Shown here: positions 4,582 to 5,557 of the stretch, piece after piece | Layout: the number at the start of each line of letters is the position of its first letter | How positions within the stretch are numbered: the first letter of the stretch is position 1 | Assembly (NCBI GenBank): GCA_937906355.1 | Contig: CALCWF010000074.1 | Span: forward strand, 1-5,557 | Length of the DNA: 5,557 bases | Direction of reading: 5' to 3' | Origin: an uncultured Rickettsiales bacterium | Lineage (GTDB): Bacteria > Pseudomonadota > Alphaproteobacteria > Rickettsiales > Deianiraeaceae | The notes under the pieces: generated by a model | The model's database searches: none | What the model was told of the DNA's origin: nothing | What the model saw: only the letters and a program-made list of their open reading frames with translations | Made by a program: the position numbers and the translations under genes

Positions 4582-5557
4582 ATGTCATCAAATAAGTTTG
4601 ATAGTGATTCACATTCGACAGTAGACGATAAGGTTATTGTTCGCTTCGCTCCGTCGCCTACTGGTATGCTTCACATCGGCGGTGCAAGAACAGCGGTATT
4701 TAACTATCTTTTTGCTCGACACAATAATGGGAAGATGTTGTTTAGAATTGAGGATACGGATACACAAAGAAACTCTCAAGAGGCGATAGATGAAATAATC
4801 AAGGGACTCGAATGGCTTGGAATCGAACATGATAGCGATTTTCTTGACGAGCTTAATATCAATCATACAGATAGAGGTATAGTTATGCAATCTAGTCGTT
4901 ATGAAAGACATCTTGAAGTTGCAAAGAGATTGATTGATAGTGGTATGGCATATTACGCCTACGATACGGTAGAAGATATAGCGAACGCGAAGGCTGACGC
5001 AGAAAAAGATGGTGTGTATTATAGATACAACGGCGATAAATGGAAGAATTTGAATAACGAAGACACGAAGAACGCTATCAAGGATGCGGTTGCAAATGGA
5101 GTAAAACCAGTAATTCGTTTGAATATTCAAGCAGGAAAGACTGCCTTTCACGATCTTATAAGAGGGGACATCGAGTTCGATAATTCGACGTTTGATGATT
5201 TTGTTCTTGTGCGTTCGAATGACACGCCGACCTATATGTTAGCTGTTGTTGTCGATGATATGGATATGAATATCACACATGTAATAAGAGGTGACGATCA
5301 TATTGCAAATACACCAAAGCAGATTTTGATATATAAGGCTATAAAAGAAACGGGGATAAAGACGTTAGCAAATAGAGACGTCGTTGTGCCGCAATTCGCC
5401 CATATTCCGTTGATATATGATATTCAGGGGAAAAAGTTATCAAAAAGAAAACATGCCGTTGCTGTGTCTGACTATCAAAAAGAGGGTTATCTAAGTGATG
5501 CGATATTCAATTATTTACTTCTTCTTGGTTGGAACGCTGGAAACGGCGAAGAGAAAG
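4582..5557 (+). CDS. gltX: Glutamyl-tRNA synthetase, 3' truncated by window
   Basis: Class I synthetase that charges tRNA-Glu. In organisms lacking GlnRS, as is common in alphaproteobacteria, a GluRS also mischarges tRNA-Gln for GatCAB. The 325 visible codons cover the Rossmann catalytic domain and its connective insert. They include FAPSPTGMLHIGGARTA (22-38) with the HIGH-type site H31-I-G-G34, RIEDTD (55-60), VIRGDDH (234-240) and the KMSKS-type motif K285-L-S-K-R289. The family's full length is about 470 residues, so the anticodon-binding domain lies beyond the right edge. At 124-128 the sequence is YYAYD where many GluRS have a zinc-site CxC, so this is a zinc-free type. ATG 4582 is preferred because it precedes VIVRFAPSPTG by 17 residues. 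The frame is also open upstream (for example TTG 4501) but without conserved sequence. No Shine-Dalgarno is visible. Rickettsiales often carry two gltX copies, and which one this is cannot be told here. Confidence 0.95.
   Translation, partial: MSSNKFDSDSHSTVDDKVIVRFAPSPTGMLHIGGARTAVFNYLFARHNNGKMLFRIEDTDTQRNSQEAIDEIIKGLEWLGIEHDSDFLDELNINHTDRGIVMQSSRYERHLEVAKRLIDSGMAYYAYDTVEDIANAKADAEKDGVYYRYNGDKWKNLNNEDTKNAIKDAVANGVKPVIRLNIQAGKTAFHDLIRGDIEFDNSTFDDFVLVRSNDTPTYMLAVVVDDMDMNITHVIRGDDHIANTPKQILIYKAIKETGIKTLANRDVVVPQFAHIPLIYDIQGKKLSKRKHAVAVSDYQKEGYLSDAIFNYLLLLGWNAGNGEEK

Noticed and set aside
4609..5151. Long minus-strand frame of 180 codons inside gltX
   Set aside because: It is wholly antisense to strongly conserved GluRS motifs and has no recognisable domain. 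It is a shadow of the real gene.

Overview
The window is AT-rich DNA, about one third G+C by eye. Its gene content fits a reduced alphaproteobacterium, most plausibly a Rickettsiales-like endosymbiont. The basis is the ddl-ftsQ pair from the division/cell-wall cluster, a stand-alone MlaF-type ATPase, GTG and TTG starts with almost no Shine-Dalgarno sequences, many homopolymer A/T tracts, and low gene order outside the ddl-ftsQ pair. The taxonomic placement is inference. Nothing here looks phage-, IS- or CRISPR-derived.

Layout, left to right. Bases 1-289 hold no confident gene. They contain a left-truncated minus-strand reading frame that runs off the window edge, and the out-of-frame 5' end of the next gene. 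An M24-family aminopeptidase P-like gene follows on the plus strand (290-1624 as an open frame, probably beginning at ATG 153 with a -1 shift at an A8 tract). Next is a plus-strand mlaF-like ABC ATPase (about 1755-2519). It converges on a minus-strand operon read right to left: ddl (4364-3444), then ftsQ (3460-2616), the two overlapping by 17 bases. A 217-base divergent intergenic region with several inverted repeats separates ddl from gltX, which starts at 4582 on the plus strand and is cut by the right edge.

ddl (D-Ala-D-Ala ligase) and ftsQ (divisome scaffold) indicate that peptidoglycan precursor synthesis and septation are, or recently were, retained. mlaF points to outer-membrane phospholipid/toluene-tolerance-type transport, with its permease and substrate-binding partners outside the window. 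gltX supplies Glu-tRNA.

The most notable observation is that two of the five genes are split in the same direction at A-homopolymers. ftsQ is broken at an A5 run (2920-2924, minus strand), and the aminopeptidase N-terminus is out of frame at an A8 run (182-189). Adding one A at either site restores a continuous, family-like protein. This could be homopolymer deletion error in the assembly, recent gene decay, or transcriptional slippage/-1 frameshifting that rescues A-tract genes. The sequence alone cannot decide between them. I do not see a convincing wholly new multi-gene system.
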